Assembly: GCF_003052605.1 (NCBI RefSeq)
Contig: NZ_QASO01000130.1
Coordinates: forward strand, 124,001 to 188,000
Reading direction: 5' to 3'
DNA from: Ectopseudomonas oleovorans
GTDB taxonomy: Bacteria > Pseudomonadota > Gammaproteobacteria > Pseudomonadales > Pseudomonadaceae
Length of the DNA: 64,000 nt
Part shown: positions 1-8,937 of the stretch, piece by piece
How the letters are laid out: every line of letters starts with the position of its first letter
Numbering within the stretch: the first letter of the stretch is position 1
Notes under the pieces: model-generated
Databases searched by the model: none
The model's input: the letters and a program-made list of their open reading frames with translations, nothing else
Told to the model about the DNA's origin: nothing
Translations under genes and position numbers: made by a program

Positions 1-727
1 TGGCCACCAGGCGGCCCTGGTCGAGCACGCAGAGGCGGTCGCAGAAGGCCGCCGCCAGGTTCAGATCATGGAAGCTGGCCAGGGTCGCCAGACCCAGTGC
101 CTTGATCTGGCCCAGCAGTTCGAGCTGGTAACGCGGGTCGAGGTGGTTGGTCGGCTCGTCGAGGATCAGCAGTTGCGGCTGCTGCACCAGAGCGCGGGCA
201 AGCAGGGCGCGCTGCTTCTCGCCGCCCGAGAGGCAGGCGAAGGGTTGCTGCGCCAGGCCGCTCAAGCCGACACGGGCCAGCGCCTGATCCACCAGGCGCT
301 GGTCCTCGGCATCGTCGCCGTCGAACAGGCCCTTGTGCGGCGTACGGCCCATGGCCGCCACTTCGTGCACGCGCAGGCCGAAGTCCTGCGGAAATTCCTG
401 CAGCACCACCGCCACGCGCTGTGCGCTCCAGCGCGGCGGGCGCTGCCACAGCGCCTCGCCGTCCAGTTCGACGCTGCCGCCGCTGGGGCGCTGAAATCGA
501 TAGGCGCAGCGCAGCAGGCTGGTCTTGCCACTGCCGTTGGGGCCGATCAGACCGAGCAGCTCACCATCGCCGATCTGCAGGTCGATGGCCTCGAGCAAGA
601 CGCGCTGGCCATCCGGCGACCAGGCCAGGTCACGGATGCGCAGGCGCGGCTCAGGCGCCGCCGTACGGCGGCTCGCAGGCGGCGAGAACAGGCTGGCAGG
701 CCAGCCAGCGGCACTATTCACTGACAC
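1..727 (-). CDS. ABC transporter ATP-binding protein (iron-complex/cobalamin class), 3' end off the window
   Basis: ATPase of a FecE/FepC/BtuD-type importer, acting on the inner face of the cytoplasmic membrane. The minus-strand frame stays open to the window edge, so the C-terminus is missing. Visible in order: Walker A GPNGSGKT (about 519-546), a Q-loop VVLQEF, the signature LSGGEKQRALLARAL, Walker B LLILDEPTNHLD and the switch histidine ASFHDLNLA. The start is uncertain: in-frame GTG codons lie at 727 and 721 and there is no early ATG. It begins about 45 bp after the TonB receptor gene and is probably cotranscribed with it behind a B12 riboswitch, so the likely cargo is cobalamin or a related corrinoid. 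That substrate is inferred from context; the fold alone would also fit haem or siderophores. Confidence 0.88.
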   Translation of the reverse strand, partial: MSVNSAAGWPASLFSPPASRRTAAPEPRLRIRDLAWSPDGQRVLLEAIDLQIGDGELLGLIGPNGSGKTSLLRCAYRFQRPSGGSVELDGEALWQRPPRWSAQRVAVVLQEFPQDFGLRVHEVAAMGRTPHKGLFDGDDAEDQRLVDQALARVGLSGLAQQPFACLSGGEKQRALLARALVQQPQLLILDEPTNHLDPRYQLELLGQIKALGLATLASFHDLNLAAAFCDRLCVLDQGRLVA

Positions 728-770
728 GCAAAGTCTCCACGCGCGGCACGCCTGCACAGGCACGCTCGCT

Positions 771-2882
771 TCAAAAGCTGTAATCCGCCGTGACGAAGAA
801 CGAACGCGGCGCGCCCAGGTACCACTGCTCGCCGTCGCTGCTGGCGCTGGTGGCGTACTGGCGGTCGAACAGGTTGTTCAGTTCCAGACCCAGGCGCACA
901 TCCGGCAACGCCTGCCAGGCGATGTTGGCGTCGACCACGGTGTAGCCGGGCACCTTGGCGGTATTGGCGCTATCGGCGTAGCGCGCATCGACATAACGCG
1001 CGCCGATGCCGGCTTCCACGCCGCCACCGAGCGCCTTGTTCAGCCACAGGTTGGCGGTGCGCCTGGGCACGTCGGTCGGGCGATTGCCGCTGCGGTCGCC
1101 GCCACCTTCGACGAAGTCGTCGTACTCGGCGCGCACCAGGGCGGCGTTGGCCGACACCTGCCAGCCCCGACCCAGCGCCAGTTCCAGGGTGGCTTCCAGG
1201 CCATCGGACGACTGCTGGCCGATCTGCTCGGTGGGCGAGGTCGGGGTTTCACGGCTGAGCAGCTTCTTCTTGACGATGTGATAAGCCGCCAGCGTCCACT
1301 CGCCCTGCCCGCCCCAGAACACCTGCTTGAGGCCGATTTCGGTCTGTTTGGCTTCGCTGAGGTCGAACTGCTGCTGAGTCGGGTTCAGGGTCAGCAGGTT
1401 GTTCACCCCCTCGGTGCTGGTGGCGTACTGGCCGTACAGCGAGAGGTCGGGCGTCAGGGCGAAGACCAGGCCGGCGCGCCAGTTGTCGCCGCTCAGGCTG
1501 CGATCGGCGCTGCTGCCATTCACCAGGTTGTCGCGCTGGATATGCACCTGATCGCGGCGCACGCCGGTGACCAGCGCCAGGCGCTCGGTGAGCTGGGTAC
1601 GGTTCTCGGCGAACAGCGAGAACTGCCGCGCCAGGTTGCGCTCGCGCGGGCCATAACCGAGCGGATCGGTGCTCTGGTACTGCCCACCACCGGAACCGGC
1701 CAGCGGCACGCTGTCGCTGAAACTGCTGGCGAAATCGTGCTGGCGGGCGAAGTGGATGCGGTTGTAATCCACCCCGACCACCGTGCGGCTATCGAGGCCG
1801 AACAGGGCGTGATCGAGGGTGAAGGTCTGGCGGTCGCCGACCTGCTCCTGGGTGTGCTTGATCCGGTAGAACTCGCTGCGCTCGACCGTATCACCCGGCT
1901 GCCAGCGATAGGCCTCGGCATTGCGCCAGTAGCGCTGGGTCTTGATGTAGTAGAGCTGGTTGCTGGCGCTGAGCGTGTCGTTGATGCGCCAGTCCGTCAC
2001 CAGGCGGGTGATCTGGTCGTTGTAGCGGATATCCGCGTCGGCGACGTTGTAATTGCGCTCGCGGATGCTCTCGCGGTACTTGCCGGCCACCAGCGGCGTA
2101 CCGAGATAACGCATCGAGCTCTGGTCGCCATGGTCGTGGGACAGAGTGAAGCTCAGGTCGTCATGGGCGTCCCAACGCAGGGCGGCGCTGAGCGCGACGC
2201 TGTCCGAATCGCCCCGGTCGACCCAGCCATTGCTGGCCTGCTGATTGATGTTGAAGCGGTAGCTCAGTTCGTCACTCAGCGAACCGCCGCTGTCCAGGGC
2301 GGCCTGGCGGCGGTCATCGCTGCCATAGCCGAGGCGCAGCTGGTTGCGGATCTCGCCGGCGAAGGGCTTCTTCGGCACCACATTGATCACCGCACCGGTG
2401 GCACCCTCGCCGTAGAGCACCGAGGCCGGGCCGCGCAGCACGTCGATACGTGCCACCGACCAGGTGTCCACCGGGAAGGTCACGGTGCCGGCGCCGACGT
2501 ACTGGCGGGTACCATCGTACAGCTGCATGGTCGCCGAATGGCCGGTGAAGCCGCGCGCCGACAGCGCGGTGCCGCCATTGCCGGGCGAGCCGATGCTGCT
2601 GATACCCGCCGTGCGGGTCACGGCGTCCTGCACCGTCAGATTGTTGCGCCCACGCACTTCGGCGCCGCTCAGGCTGCTGGTGCTGGCCGGTGTTTGCAGC
2701 GCCGACAGCTCCAGGCGCGAGCCGGACGTGGTGGGCGTATGCAGATCGCTCTCGCCTTCCTCGACAACGTGCGCCTGGACGGTGACGTCAGGCAGATCGA
2801 CTGGTGAGGCGCTGGCCATGGCTGAAGCAGCCAATAGCAACGCGAACGATGCACAGGTTTGGAACAGGGGATAGCGCGCCAT
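771..2882 (-). CDS. TonB-dependent outer-membrane receptor, probably for a corrinoid
   Basis: About 703-residue gated outer-membrane barrel driven by TonB. ATG at 2882 is chosen because GGAAG lies just upstream and a clean signal peptide follows (MARYPLFQTC..., hydrophobic core, ASA cleavage site), then a TonB-box-like PDVTVQ. The plug domain shows VLYGEGATGAVINVV, and the barrel ends with the expected aromatic C-terminus ADYSF. By sequence it resembles siderophore-type (FhuA/FpvA-like) receptors as much as classical BtuB. The cobalamin riboswitch directly upstream and the downstream ABC ATPase argue for vitamin B12 or a precursor as substrate. Substrate is inferred; receptor class is clear. 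Confidence 0.9.
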   Translation of the reverse strand: MARYPLFQTCASFALLLAASAMASASPVDLPDVTVQAHVVEEGESDLHTPTTSGSRLELSALQTPASTSSLSGAEVRGRNNLTVQDAVTRTAGISSIGSPGNGGTALSARGFTGHSATMQLYDGTRQYVGAGTVTFPVDTWSVARIDVLRGPASVLYGEGATGAVINVVPKKPFAGEIRNQLRLGYGSDDRRQAALDSGGSLSDELSYRFNINQQASNGWVDRGDSDSVALSAALRWDAHDDLSFTLSHDHGDQSSMRYLGTPLVAGKYRESIRERNYNVADADIRYNDQITRLVTDWRINDTLSASNQLYYIKTQRYWRNAEAYRWQPGDTVERSEFYRIKHTQEQVGDRQTFTLDHALFGLDSRTVVGVDYNRIHFARQHDFASSFSDSVPLAGSGGGQYQSTDPLGYGPRERNLARQFSLFAENRTQLTERLALVTGVRRDQVHIQRDNLVNGSSADRSLSGDNWRAGLVFALTPDLSLYGQYATSTEGVNNLLTLNPTQQQFDLSEAKQTEIGLKQVFWGGQGEWTLAAYHIVKKKLLSRETPTSPTEQIGQQSSDGLEATLELALGRGWQVSANAALVRAEYDDFVEGGGDRSGNRPTDVPRRTANLWLNKALGGGVEAGIGARYVDARYADSANTAKVPGYTVVDANIAWQALPDVRLGLELNNLFDRQYATSASSDGEQWYLGAPRSFFVTADYSF

Positions 2883-3005
2883 ATTGCTTCCATCGCAAAG
2901 AGAAAAGGCACGGCAATCCGATGGAAATGCGCAACAGCAGACAGGGGCACGGCGGCGCCCTACTGGAGTCAACGCCCGCCCACCGCGGGTTGCCAGACAA
3001 ATGAC

Positions 3006-3215
3006 TCCAGGCCGGTCTCCGGGCTTGCGAGGGTCATGAACGCATCGCCTTCCCATGCGCGTGGCGCACAGTGGCGTATCGATGCGGTCGCTCGCTTACC
3101 GTTGCGGGGGCAGCGTCGGACTTCAACCGACTTCCCGTTTCACCTCACGCGCGGCGGCGTGAGACACCTGAAGCGGGGCGGATATGACCACCCACACCCG
3201 CTCAAGTCAAGGCGC
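3006..3215 (-). promoter_or_regulatory. Cobalamin (AdoCbl) riboswitch upstream of the TonB receptor
   Basis: Read on the minus strand it contains the B12-box core GCTGCCCCCGCAACGGTAAG, then GCCACTG, GGGAAGGCGATGCG, CATGA and GGAGACCGGCCTGG, in the order of the cobalamin riboswitch consensus. It ends about 125 bp before the receptor start, as expected for a 5'-UTR switch that represses uptake genes when adenosylcobalamin is plentiful. It is intact and serves as an internal reference for the interrupted copy at 6481-6905. Confidence 0.92.
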
Positions 3216-3288
3216 GGGGGTAATTGTGGGAGGCGCTTTAGCGGCGATTGCTCGTAGCCTGGATTGGCCGCAGGCGTAATCCGAGTTG

Positions 3289-3987
3289 CTAATTGTTGCC
3301 CGGCTCATCGATGCGCAGCTCCGGCAGCGCCCTGCCCGCCACCAGACGCTCATCGACCAGGCGGATCACCGCCGCCTCGTCCTGGATGCCGTACCACTCA
3401 CCCTGTGGATAAAGACTCGCGGTCGGGCCCAGGTCGCAGGGGAACTGGCACTGGCTGCGGGTGATATGCACCCCGCCCTCGCACTCCAGCTTGCCGGCGC
3501 TCTTGAGCCGCTGGCGCAGGGTTTTCCACAGGCCCAGCGCACCCTTGCGCGTGCAGCGCGGGCCATTGCACAGCAGCAGGCGCTGCGCATGTGGTGGGAT
3601 CTGCGACCAGGCGTGGTGCGCAGGAACGGGTGGCACGTCGCTGCAGGGGATATGCGCTTCACGGCGTTCGAGCAACGCGCCCAGGCCATCGAGCCAGGCA
3701 TCTTCCATGGCGCTGCAAACCACGAATACCTCGCTCCCGTTACCGCGTTCGGCGATGCACTCGCGCAGCCAGTCGCGGTGCGCGGCATCGGCGCGTGGCT
3801 CCAGATCGACCACCAGCACCGGGCGTGGCGCCTCGATGATGGCCTGCCAGAAGCCGTCCTGTTCCGTGTCATGCAGATGCGCCTCACCCAGCAGCGTTTC
3901 GATACGCTGTTGCAGACGCTCGGACGATGCACCGCGCCCCAGGCCGGGGCCGATGAACAGGATGCGCGCGTAAGGGGCTTGGCTCAT
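3289..3987 (-). CDS. (2Fe-2S) ferredoxin-like protein of the cobalamin locus
   Basis: 232 residues from ATG 3987 (GGAGAC SD 6 nt upstream). The N-terminal half resembles a chelatase/CbiX-like fold (ILFIGPGLGRG...). The C-terminal half is a thioredoxin-like [2Fe-2S] domain with cysteines in LLCNGPRCTRKG and SQCQFPCDLGP. Proteins of this kind recur inside pseudomonad cob clusters, where an electron-transfer role (for instance for CobG or cobalt reduction) is plausible but unproven. It follows cobL-cobK on the same strand, separated from cobK by the tandem array at 4033-4496, so it may share their transcript. Function is inferred. Confidence 0.72.
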   Translation of the reverse strand: MSQAPYARILFIGPGLGRGASSERLQQRIETLLGEAHLHDTEQDGFWQAIIEAPRPVLVVDLEPRADAAHRDWLRECIAERGNGSEVFVVCSAMEDAWLDGLGALLERREAHIPCSDVPPVPAHHAWSQIPPHAQRLLLCNGPRCTRKGALGLWKTLRQRLKSAGKLECEGGVHITRSQCQFPCDLGPTASLYPQGEWYGIQDEAAVIRLVDERLVAGRALPELRIDEPGNN

Positions 3988-4032
3988 GACAGTCTCCAAA
4001 AGGGCCGGCAGTCTAGCAGCGCAACGGCAAGC

Positions 4033-4496
4033 GTAGGGCGGCTGCAACCCGCCAGATCGGCAGTGGCGGGTTTCACCCGCCCTACAGAAGCAGCGCTTCG
4101 CCCCAGGCATCCAACTCAGTGAACTCGCACGGCACCGCTGGCAATGGCAGGCGGCGTTGCGTCAAGCGTAGGGCGGGTGCAACCCGCCAGACCGGCGGTG
4201 GCGGGTTTCACCCGCCCTACAGAAGCAGCGCTTCGCCCCAGGCATCCAACTCGGTGAACTCGCACGGCACCGCTGGCAATGGCAGGCGGCGTTGCGTCAA
4301 GCGTAGGGCGGGTGCAACCCGCCAGACCGGCGGTGGCGGGTTTCACCCGCCCTACAGAAGCAGCGCCTCGCCCCCAGGCATCCAACTCGGTGAACTCGCG
4401 CGTCACCACTGGCAATGGCAGGCGGCGTTGCGTCAAGCGTAGGGCGGGTGCAACCCGCCAGACCGGCGTTGGCGGGTTTCACCCGCCCGACAAGGA
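4033..4496. repeat. Tandem array of ~135-bp units: GC hairpin plus duplicated cobK 3' end
   Basis: Four hairpins starting GTAGGGCGG at 4033, 4168, 4303 and 4439 (periods 135, 135, 136). Each hairpin pairs GGGCGGGTGCAACCCGCC with GGCGGGTTTCACCCGCCC. The spacer between hairpins repeats the last part of cobK: on the minus strand it still translates as [15 protein letters not shown], against [15 protein letters not shown] in CobK. The final hairpin holds the genuine cobK stop codon. So the array is a segmental tandem duplication of a gene tail with its terminal palindrome, not a CRISPR array. Confidence 0.9.
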
Positions 4497-5207
4497 CAGC
4501 GCCTCGTAGAGAGCGTCCAACTCCGCGAACTCACGCGTTACCACCGGCAACTGCGGGCGACGCAACAGCAAAACTGGCAATCCAAGCTCACGGGCGACCT
4601 GCAGCTTGGGTTCGGTGGAGGCGCTGCCGCTGTTCTTGCTCACCAGCACGTCGCAGCGGATACGGGCGAACAGGGCGCGCTCCTCATCCAGCGAGAACGG
4701 CCCACGTGCACCGATAATCTCGGCGCGCGGCGGCGCCGGCTCGGCCTGCAGGCAGCGTACCGTCCAGTGCTGGTGGGCAGGAATCTCGTGCAAATGCGCC
4801 AGCGGCTCGCGGCCGGAGGTAAAAAATGGCCGTTCGAACGGCGCAAGCGCGCGGGTCAGCTCATCCCAACCGTCCACTTCGCGCCAGTCGTCATTCGCGC
4901 CGGGCTGCCAGCCGGGGCGGCGCAGGGCCCAGCAGGGCACACCGGCGATCTCGGCGGCGCGGGCGGCGTTATGGCTGATCTGCGCGGCATAGGGGTGGGT
5001 CAGATCCAGCAGCAGCTCGATGTCTTCGCTCACGATAAAGGCCGCCAGGCCTTCGGCACCGCCAAAGCCGCCGACGCGCACGCGGCAGGCCAGATCGTCC
5101 GGCACGCGGCCGAGGCCGGCCAGGCTGTAGACGGTCTCCGGCCCCAGGCGGCGGGCCAGGCGCAGCGCCTCGGTGGTACCGCCTAGCAGCAGGAGTCGCG
5201 CCGTCAC
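4479..5207 (-). CDS. cobK: Precorrin-6A reductase
   Basis: 242 residues. Catalyses NADPH-dependent reduction of precorrin-6A to precorrin-6B in the aerobic cobalamin pathway. Family features: N-terminal [30 protein letters not shown] near residue 70-85, FTSGREPL, and [24 protein letters not shown] near the C-terminus. The start is GTG at 5207 and overlaps the cobL stop (GTGA), indicating translational coupling. The C-terminus (ALSLSGG, TGA) is encoded inside a REP-like hairpin and its 3' end has been copied in tandem just downstream. The stop may therefore have been shaped by the repeat. Confidence 0.95.
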   Translation of the reverse strand: MTARLLLLGGTTEALRLARRLGPETVYSLAGLGRVPDDLACRVRVGGFGGAEGLAAFIVSEDIELLLDLTHPYAAQISHNAARAAEIAGVPCWALRRPGWQPGANDDWREVDGWDELTRALAPFERPFFTSGREPLAHLHEIPAHQHWTVRCLQAEPAPPRAEIIGARGPFSLDEERALFARIRCDVLVSKNSGSASTEPKLQVARELGLPVLLLRRPQLPVVTREFAELDALYEALSLSGG

Positions 5208-6406
5208 GATTTATAGGCCGCCAGCAGGGTGATCGGCAGCGCCGCGCGCCAGGTGTCGAAGCCGCCCAGCGGCTGCGCCTGAGCCACAGTCAGACGCAGC
5301 AGCTCGCCACCGTGCTGCTCGCGGAAATTCACCAGCGCTGCCTCGCTTTGAATGGTCACGGCATTGGCCAACAGACGCCCGCCCGGCTTGAGCGCCGCCC
5401 AGCAATCATCGAGCACGCCAGGCACGGTAACGCCACCGCCGATAAAGATCGCATCCGGCGCCGGCAACCCAGACAAGGTCTCGGGTGCATGCCCGGCGAC
5501 CAGTTGCAGGCCGGGTACGCCGAGCGTGTCGCGGTTATGGCGGATATGTTCCTGGCGCCCCTCGTTGGCTTCGATGGCGATGGCCCGGCAGGCCGGGTGT
5601 GCGCGCATCCACTCGATGCCGATGGAGCCGCAACCGGCACCGACATCCCACAGCAGCTCGCCGGGTAGCGGGGCCAGGCGCGCCAGGGTGACCGCGCGCA
5701 CGTCGCGCTTGGTCAGTTGGCCGTCGTGGCGGTAGGCCTCGTCCGGCAGGCCGCAAGTTGGTGGCAACAGTTGCGCCCCGGCATCAGCCAGGCACTCCAC
5801 GGCCAGCAGGTTGAGATCGGCACCGCGTGGCAGGTTCCAGCTCGCGGCCAGGCCATCGATACGGCGCTCGTTGGGGCCGCCAAGGTGCTCCAGCAGATTC
5901 AGGCGGCTGGCGCCGAAACCGCGCGCACGCAGCGCTTCGGCAACCAGCGCAGGCGTATCGCCATCGGCGCTCAATACCAGCAGGCGCGTACCGGGATACA
6001 ACCGGGCGTTGAGCGTGGTCAGCGGCCGGCCGACCAAGGAGACCACCTCCACCTCCTGCAGCGGCCAGCCCAGACGCGCCGCTGCCAGCGACACCGAGGA
6101 CGGCGCCGGCAAAACCTGCAGTTCGTCGACCGGCACCTGGCGCGCCAGGCTGGCACCAACGCCATAGAACATCGGATCACCGCTGGCCAGCACGCACACC
6201 GCCTCGCCACGCCGGGCCAGCAGCGGTTGCAGATCGAAGGGGCTCGGCCAGGTTTCCCGCTCGCCCGTGATGCACGGCGGCAACAGCGCCAGCTGGCGCG
6301 GTGCACCGACAATACGCGTGGCCGCCAGCAGGGCACGGCGCGCGGCCTTGCCCAGGCCGGGGTAGCCGTCTTCGCCGATGCCGACCAGGGTCAACCAGGG
6401 TTTCAT
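5204..6406 (-). CDS. cobL: Precorrin-6Y C5,15-methyltransferase (decarboxylating), CbiE-CbiT fusion
   Basis: 400 residues from ATG 6406 (GAGGA 6 nt upstream). The N-terminal CbiE half is a class III SAM methyltransferase ([27 protein letters not shown]). The C-terminal CbiT half is a Rossmann methyltransferase ([24 protein letters not shown]). Together they methylate C5 and C15 and decarboxylate the C12 acetate of precorrin-6B to give precorrin-8. It is the first gene of a minus-strand cobL-cobK pair, divergent from cobG. The 600-bp divergent region contains the interrupted riboswitch. Confidence 0.96.
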   Translation of the reverse strand: MKPWLTLVGIGEDGYPGLGKAARRALLAATRIVGAPRQLALLPPCITGERETWPSPFDLQPLLARRGEAVCVLASGDPMFYGVGASLARQVPVDELQVLPAPSSVSLAAARLGWPLQEVEVVSLVGRPLTTLNARLYPGTRLLVLSADGDTPALVAEALRARGFGASRLNLLEHLGGPNERRIDGLAASWNLPRGADLNLLAVECLADAGAQLLPPTCGLPDEAYRHDGQLTKRDVRAVTLARLAPLPGELLWDVGAGCGSIGIEWMRAHPACRAIAIEANEGRQEHIRHNRDTLGVPGLQLVAGHAPETLSGLPAPDAIFIGGGVTVPGVLDDCWAALKPGGRLLANAVTIQSEAALVNFREQHGGELLRLTVAQAQPLGGFDTWRAALPITLLAAYKS

Positions 6407-6518
6407 CCAATGTCCTCGCACAGGCCCGACGGAGCGCCTGTCCGCGCTCCGGGCAAAGCGGGCATAATAGCGCCTTCGTCGGTGCCCTTGAGTCGATACG
6501 ACTCAGTAAAGGGCCTAA

Positions 6519-6629
6519 GGAAACTCTGAAATAGTCGTCATTCCCGCGCAGGCGGGAATCCAGAATCTCAGTACTACCTGGGCTCCCGCCTTCGCGGGAG
6601 TGACGGTAAATGGCCATTTCAGAGTTTCC
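6519..6629. mobile_element. MITE-like insertion 1 inside the cobG riboswitch
   Basis: 111 bp with perfect 14-bp terminal inverted repeats GGAAACTCTGAAAT / ATTTCAGAGTTTCC. The interior holds two GC-rich arms (ATTCCCGCGCAGGCGGGAAT and CTCCCGCCTTCGCGGGAG) that are themselves palindromic. No coding capacity. It separates GGGCCTAA from AGAGGGAAC of the B12 aptamer. A short AA flank on both sides could be a target duplication but is too short to be sure. Confidence 0.75.
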
Positions 6630-6706
6630 CCAAGAGGGAACACGGTAAAACCGTGGCTGCCCCCGCAACTGTAAACAGCGAGTCCAACGCAATCGGCCAC
6701 TGGAAA

Positions 6707-6846
6707 CAGGCCGCTGAAAAACGTAAGCGAGGCAGGCAAGACAAGGCAAAAACGACCGAAAAAGCGCAGTTTACGTGTTGTAAATGAGCATTTTGAGGCC
6801 GTTTTTAACGCCGTATTGCCAACGCAGATAGTTTTTCAACGGCCTG
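6707..6846. mobile_element. MITE-like insertion 2 inside the cobG riboswitch
   Basis: 140 bp bounded by CAGGCCGCTGAAAAAC and its near-complement GTTTTTCAACGGCCTG. It is AT-richer than its surroundings and has no open frame. It interrupts the aptamer between CCACTGG and GGGAAGGCGC, a segment that varies in length in ordinary cobalamin riboswitches. Its terminal sequence recurs at 52072 (CAGGCCGTTGAAAAACT), suggesting a common IS family could mobilise it; which family is not certain. Confidence 0.78.
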
Positions 6847-7004
6847 TACCGGGAAGGCGCAGCGGATCATGACCTGTCAGCCAGGAGACCTGCCGACGAA
6901 CGCTGGTCGCGAGTGCCAACATCGGGCGGGGTGTACCGATGCCATGGAGTCCCCTATGGGATTTCGCTGGTTCGGTCACCGCGTCGTTATCCACAGGTGA
7001 CCGC

Positions 7005-8318
7005 TTGCCCACATCCGTCCGCCCTTCCGCCTGCCCCGGCCTGCTGCGCATCGTCCCCGCGCTCGATGGTGGCATCTGCCGCATCAAGCTTCCTGGCGGC
7101 GTGCTGCGCAGCGCCCAGGCGCGGGCAATTGCCGAGGCGGCCAGGCACTGTGCCAGCGGCGTGCTGGAGCTGACCAACCGCAGCAACCTGCAGATCCGCG
7201 GCGTGCTGCCCGGCCAGGAAAACGCGCTGATCGACGCGCTGCTGAGCGCCGGCCTGGGCCCGCGCGTGGCCGCCGCCGACGATGTGCGCAACCTGCTGCT
7301 CAGCCCCGCCGCCGGCCTCGACCCGCACATGCGGATGGACGTGCGCCCAATGGCCGGCCAGTTGCTCGACCTGCTGCAGGACACCCCGGCGCTGCATGCC
7401 CTGTCGCCCAAGTTCGCCCTGCAACTCGATGGCGGCGAAGCCCTGGCCGTGCGCGAACACCCCCACGACCTGTGGCTGGCGGCTGAAGACGAGCAGCATC
7501 TGCTGCTGGGACTGGCCGGCTGCCCTGGCGATGCGCCCGTCGCGCGCGTCGAAGCGAGCCAGGCGCTCGAACTGGTTCGCCAACTGCTGCTGCTGTTCCT
7601 CGAACTGGCCACGCCCGAGCAGTCGCGCATGCGCCAGTTGCTGACGCAGATCCCGGCCAACGAACTGCTGCAGCGCCTGCAGGCGCGCCTGGATTTTGCC
7701 CTGCAGCAGGCCCCGGCCACGTGGCAGCCCGCCGCCACCGTCGAGCGCGCGCCGGCGGGGATTTATCCACAGGCGCAGAGCGGCCTGTGCATGGTCGCTG
7801 CTGGCGCCCAGCTGGGCCGGTTGCACGCCGAACAACTGACCACGCTGGCCGAGCTGAGCGAGCGCCATGGCGATGGCGAGCTGCGCCTGACGCCCTGGCA
7901 GGGTCTGCTGCTGGGCAACGTCCCCGAAGCCCGCGCCCGCGAACTGCTGGCTGAGCTGGACCAGCTGGGCCTGCTGACCCAGGCCGACGAGCCGCTGCTC
8001 GGCCTGGTCGCCTGCACCGGTTCGGCGGCCTGCGCGCGCGGCCTGGCCGACAGCAAGCACCACGCCCTGCATCTGGCCGAGCTGCTGCGCGCAAGCGGTA
8101 CCCGCCCGCAAGTGCACCTCAGCGCCTGCCCGCGCAGCTGCGCCAGTGCCCGTGTGCAGCCCTACACATTGCTGGCCAGCACGCCCGACCACTACCAGCT
8201 CTACCAACGCACGCCCGAGACGCCCGGTTTCGGCCGTCTGCTGGCGCCGGCCATGACCATCGACGAGGCCGGCGCCTGGTTCGCCCGCCAACATCCCGCA
8301 GGAAAACCCGATGCTTGA
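7005..8318 (+). CDS. cobG: Precorrin-3B synthase
   Basis: About 437 residues. Oxygen-dependent monooxygenase with 4Fe-4S and sirohaem-reductase-like architecture, converting precorrin-3A to precorrin-3B, which commits the cell to the aerobic route. Sequence features: CPGLLRIVPALDGGICRIKLPGG at the N-terminus, the ferredoxin-like repeat ELTNRSNLQIRG, and a C-terminal cysteine cluster VACTGSAACARG...LSACPRSCA that binds the Fe-S cluster. Start chosen as TTG 7005, preceded by AGGTGA with 5-nt spacing; an in-frame ATG at 6939 is possible but lacks a ribosome site. First gene of cobG-cobH-cobI; overlaps cobH by 8 nt. Controlled by the interrupted riboswitch upstream. Confidence 0.93.
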   Translation: MPTSVRPSACPGLLRIVPALDGGICRIKLPGGVLRSAQARAIAEAARHCASGVLELTNRSNLQIRGVLPGQENALIDALLSAGLGPRVAAADDVRNLLLSPAAGLDPHMRMDVRPMAGQLLDLLQDTPALHALSPKFALQLDGGEALAVREHPHDLWLAAEDEQHLLLGLAGCPGDAPVARVEASQALELVRQLLLLFLELATPEQSRMRQLLTQIPANELLQRLQARLDFALQQAPATWQPAATVERAPAGIYPQAQSGLCMVAAGAQLGRLHAEQLTTLAELSERHGDGELRLTPWQGLLLGNVPEARARELLAELDQLGLLTQADEPLLGLVACTGSAACARGLADSKHHALHLAELLRASGTRPQVHLSACPRSCASARVQPYTLLASTPDHYQLYQRTPETPGFGRLLAPAMTIDEAGAWFARQHPAGKPDA

Positions 8319-8937
8319 TTACATCCGCGACGGCCAGGAAATCTACCGCCGCTCCTTCGCCACCATCCGCGCCGAGGCCAACCTCGACGGCATCCCCGCC
8401 GACCTGGAGAAACTCGCCGTGCGGGTGATCCATGCCTGCGGCATGGTCGACGTGGTGGAAGACCTGCGCTTCTCCCCCGGTGCCGGCGCGGCCGGCCGTG
8501 CGGCGCTGCTGGCCGGCGCGCCGATCCTCTGCGATGCGCGCATGGTCGCCGAGGGCATCACCCGCCCGCGCCTGCCGGCGAACAACCAAGTGGTCTGCAC
8601 CCTGCACGACGCCGGCGTGCCGGAGCTGGCCCGCGAACTGGGCAATACCCGCTCGGCGGTGGCCCTGGAGCACTGGCGCGAGCACCTGGAAGGCAGCGTG
8701 GTGGTGATCGGCAATGCCCCCACCGCACTGTTCTACCTGCTGGAAATGCTCGACGCCGGTGCGCCCAAGCCGGCACTGATCATCGGCATGCCGGTGGGCT
8801 TTATCGGCGCGGCGGAATCCAAGGATGCCCTGGCCGCAGACAGTCGCGGCGTGCCCTACGTGATAGTCCGTGGCCGCCGTGGCGGCAGCGCCATGGCGGT
8901 GGCCGCGGTCAACGCCCTGGCCTCGGAGGTGGAATGA
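8311..8937 (+). CDS. cobH: Precorrin-8X methylmutase
   Basis: 208 residues. Moves the C11 methyl group of precorrin-8 to C12, forming hydrogenobyrinic acid. Recognised by [19 protein letters not shown], the catalytic histidine in VIHACGMVD (His41) and the glycine-rich AFIGxPVGF-like segment [15 protein letters not shown]. Start ATG 8311 overlaps the cobG stop (ATGCTTGA), and its own stop overlaps cobI (ATGA). The length is normal for the family. Confidence 0.96.
   Translation: MLDYIRDGQEIYRRSFATIRAEANLDGIPADLEKLAVRVIHACGMVDVVEDLRFSPGAGAAGRAALLAGAPILCDARMVAEGITRPRLPANNQVVCTLHDAGVPELARELGNTRSAVALEHWREHLEGSVVVIGNAPTALFYLLEMLDAGAPKPALIIGMPVGFIGAAESKDALAADSRGVPYVIVRGRRGGSAMAVAAVNALASEVE

Larger units (their letters stand above)
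6481..6905 (+). promoter_or_regulatory. Cobalamin riboswitch upstream of cobG, interrupted by two inverted-repeat insertions
   Basis: Consensus pieces occur in the right order but spread over about 425 bp: GGTGCCCTTGAG (6481), GGGCCTAA (6511-6518), then an inserted element, AGAGGGAACACGG (about 6633), CTGCCCCCGCAACTGTAA (about 6657-6674), GCCACTGG, then a second insert, GGGAAGGCGC (6851-6860), CATGA and GCCAGGAGACCTGCC (about 6880-6894). The intact switch at 25974-26136 reads GAGCTAAGAGGGAAC and CACTG...GGGAAGG without interruption, which fixes both insertion points. A -10-like CATAAT lies at 6463-6468. Whether the enlarged aptamer still folds and senses B12 cannot be told from the sequence. 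Confidence 0.88.

Noticed and set aside
525-2807. 760-codon plus-strand frame
   Set aside because: It is antisense to the TonB receptor, whose signal peptide, plug and barrel motifs are clear; long antisense frames are common in GC-rich DNA.
3006-3056. Upstream start for the TonB receptor at 3056
   Set aside because: It would lie within the riboswitch and add residues before a perfect signal peptide that has its own SD at 2882.
4033-4496. Possible CRISPR array
   Set aside because: Units are 135 bp, palindromic and contain a copy of a neighbouring gene end; spacers are not unique and no cas genes are present.
6987-8294. 435-codon minus-strand frame opposite cobG
   Set aside because: Low-complexity Gln/Ala/Gly translation; cobG on the other strand has all family motifs.
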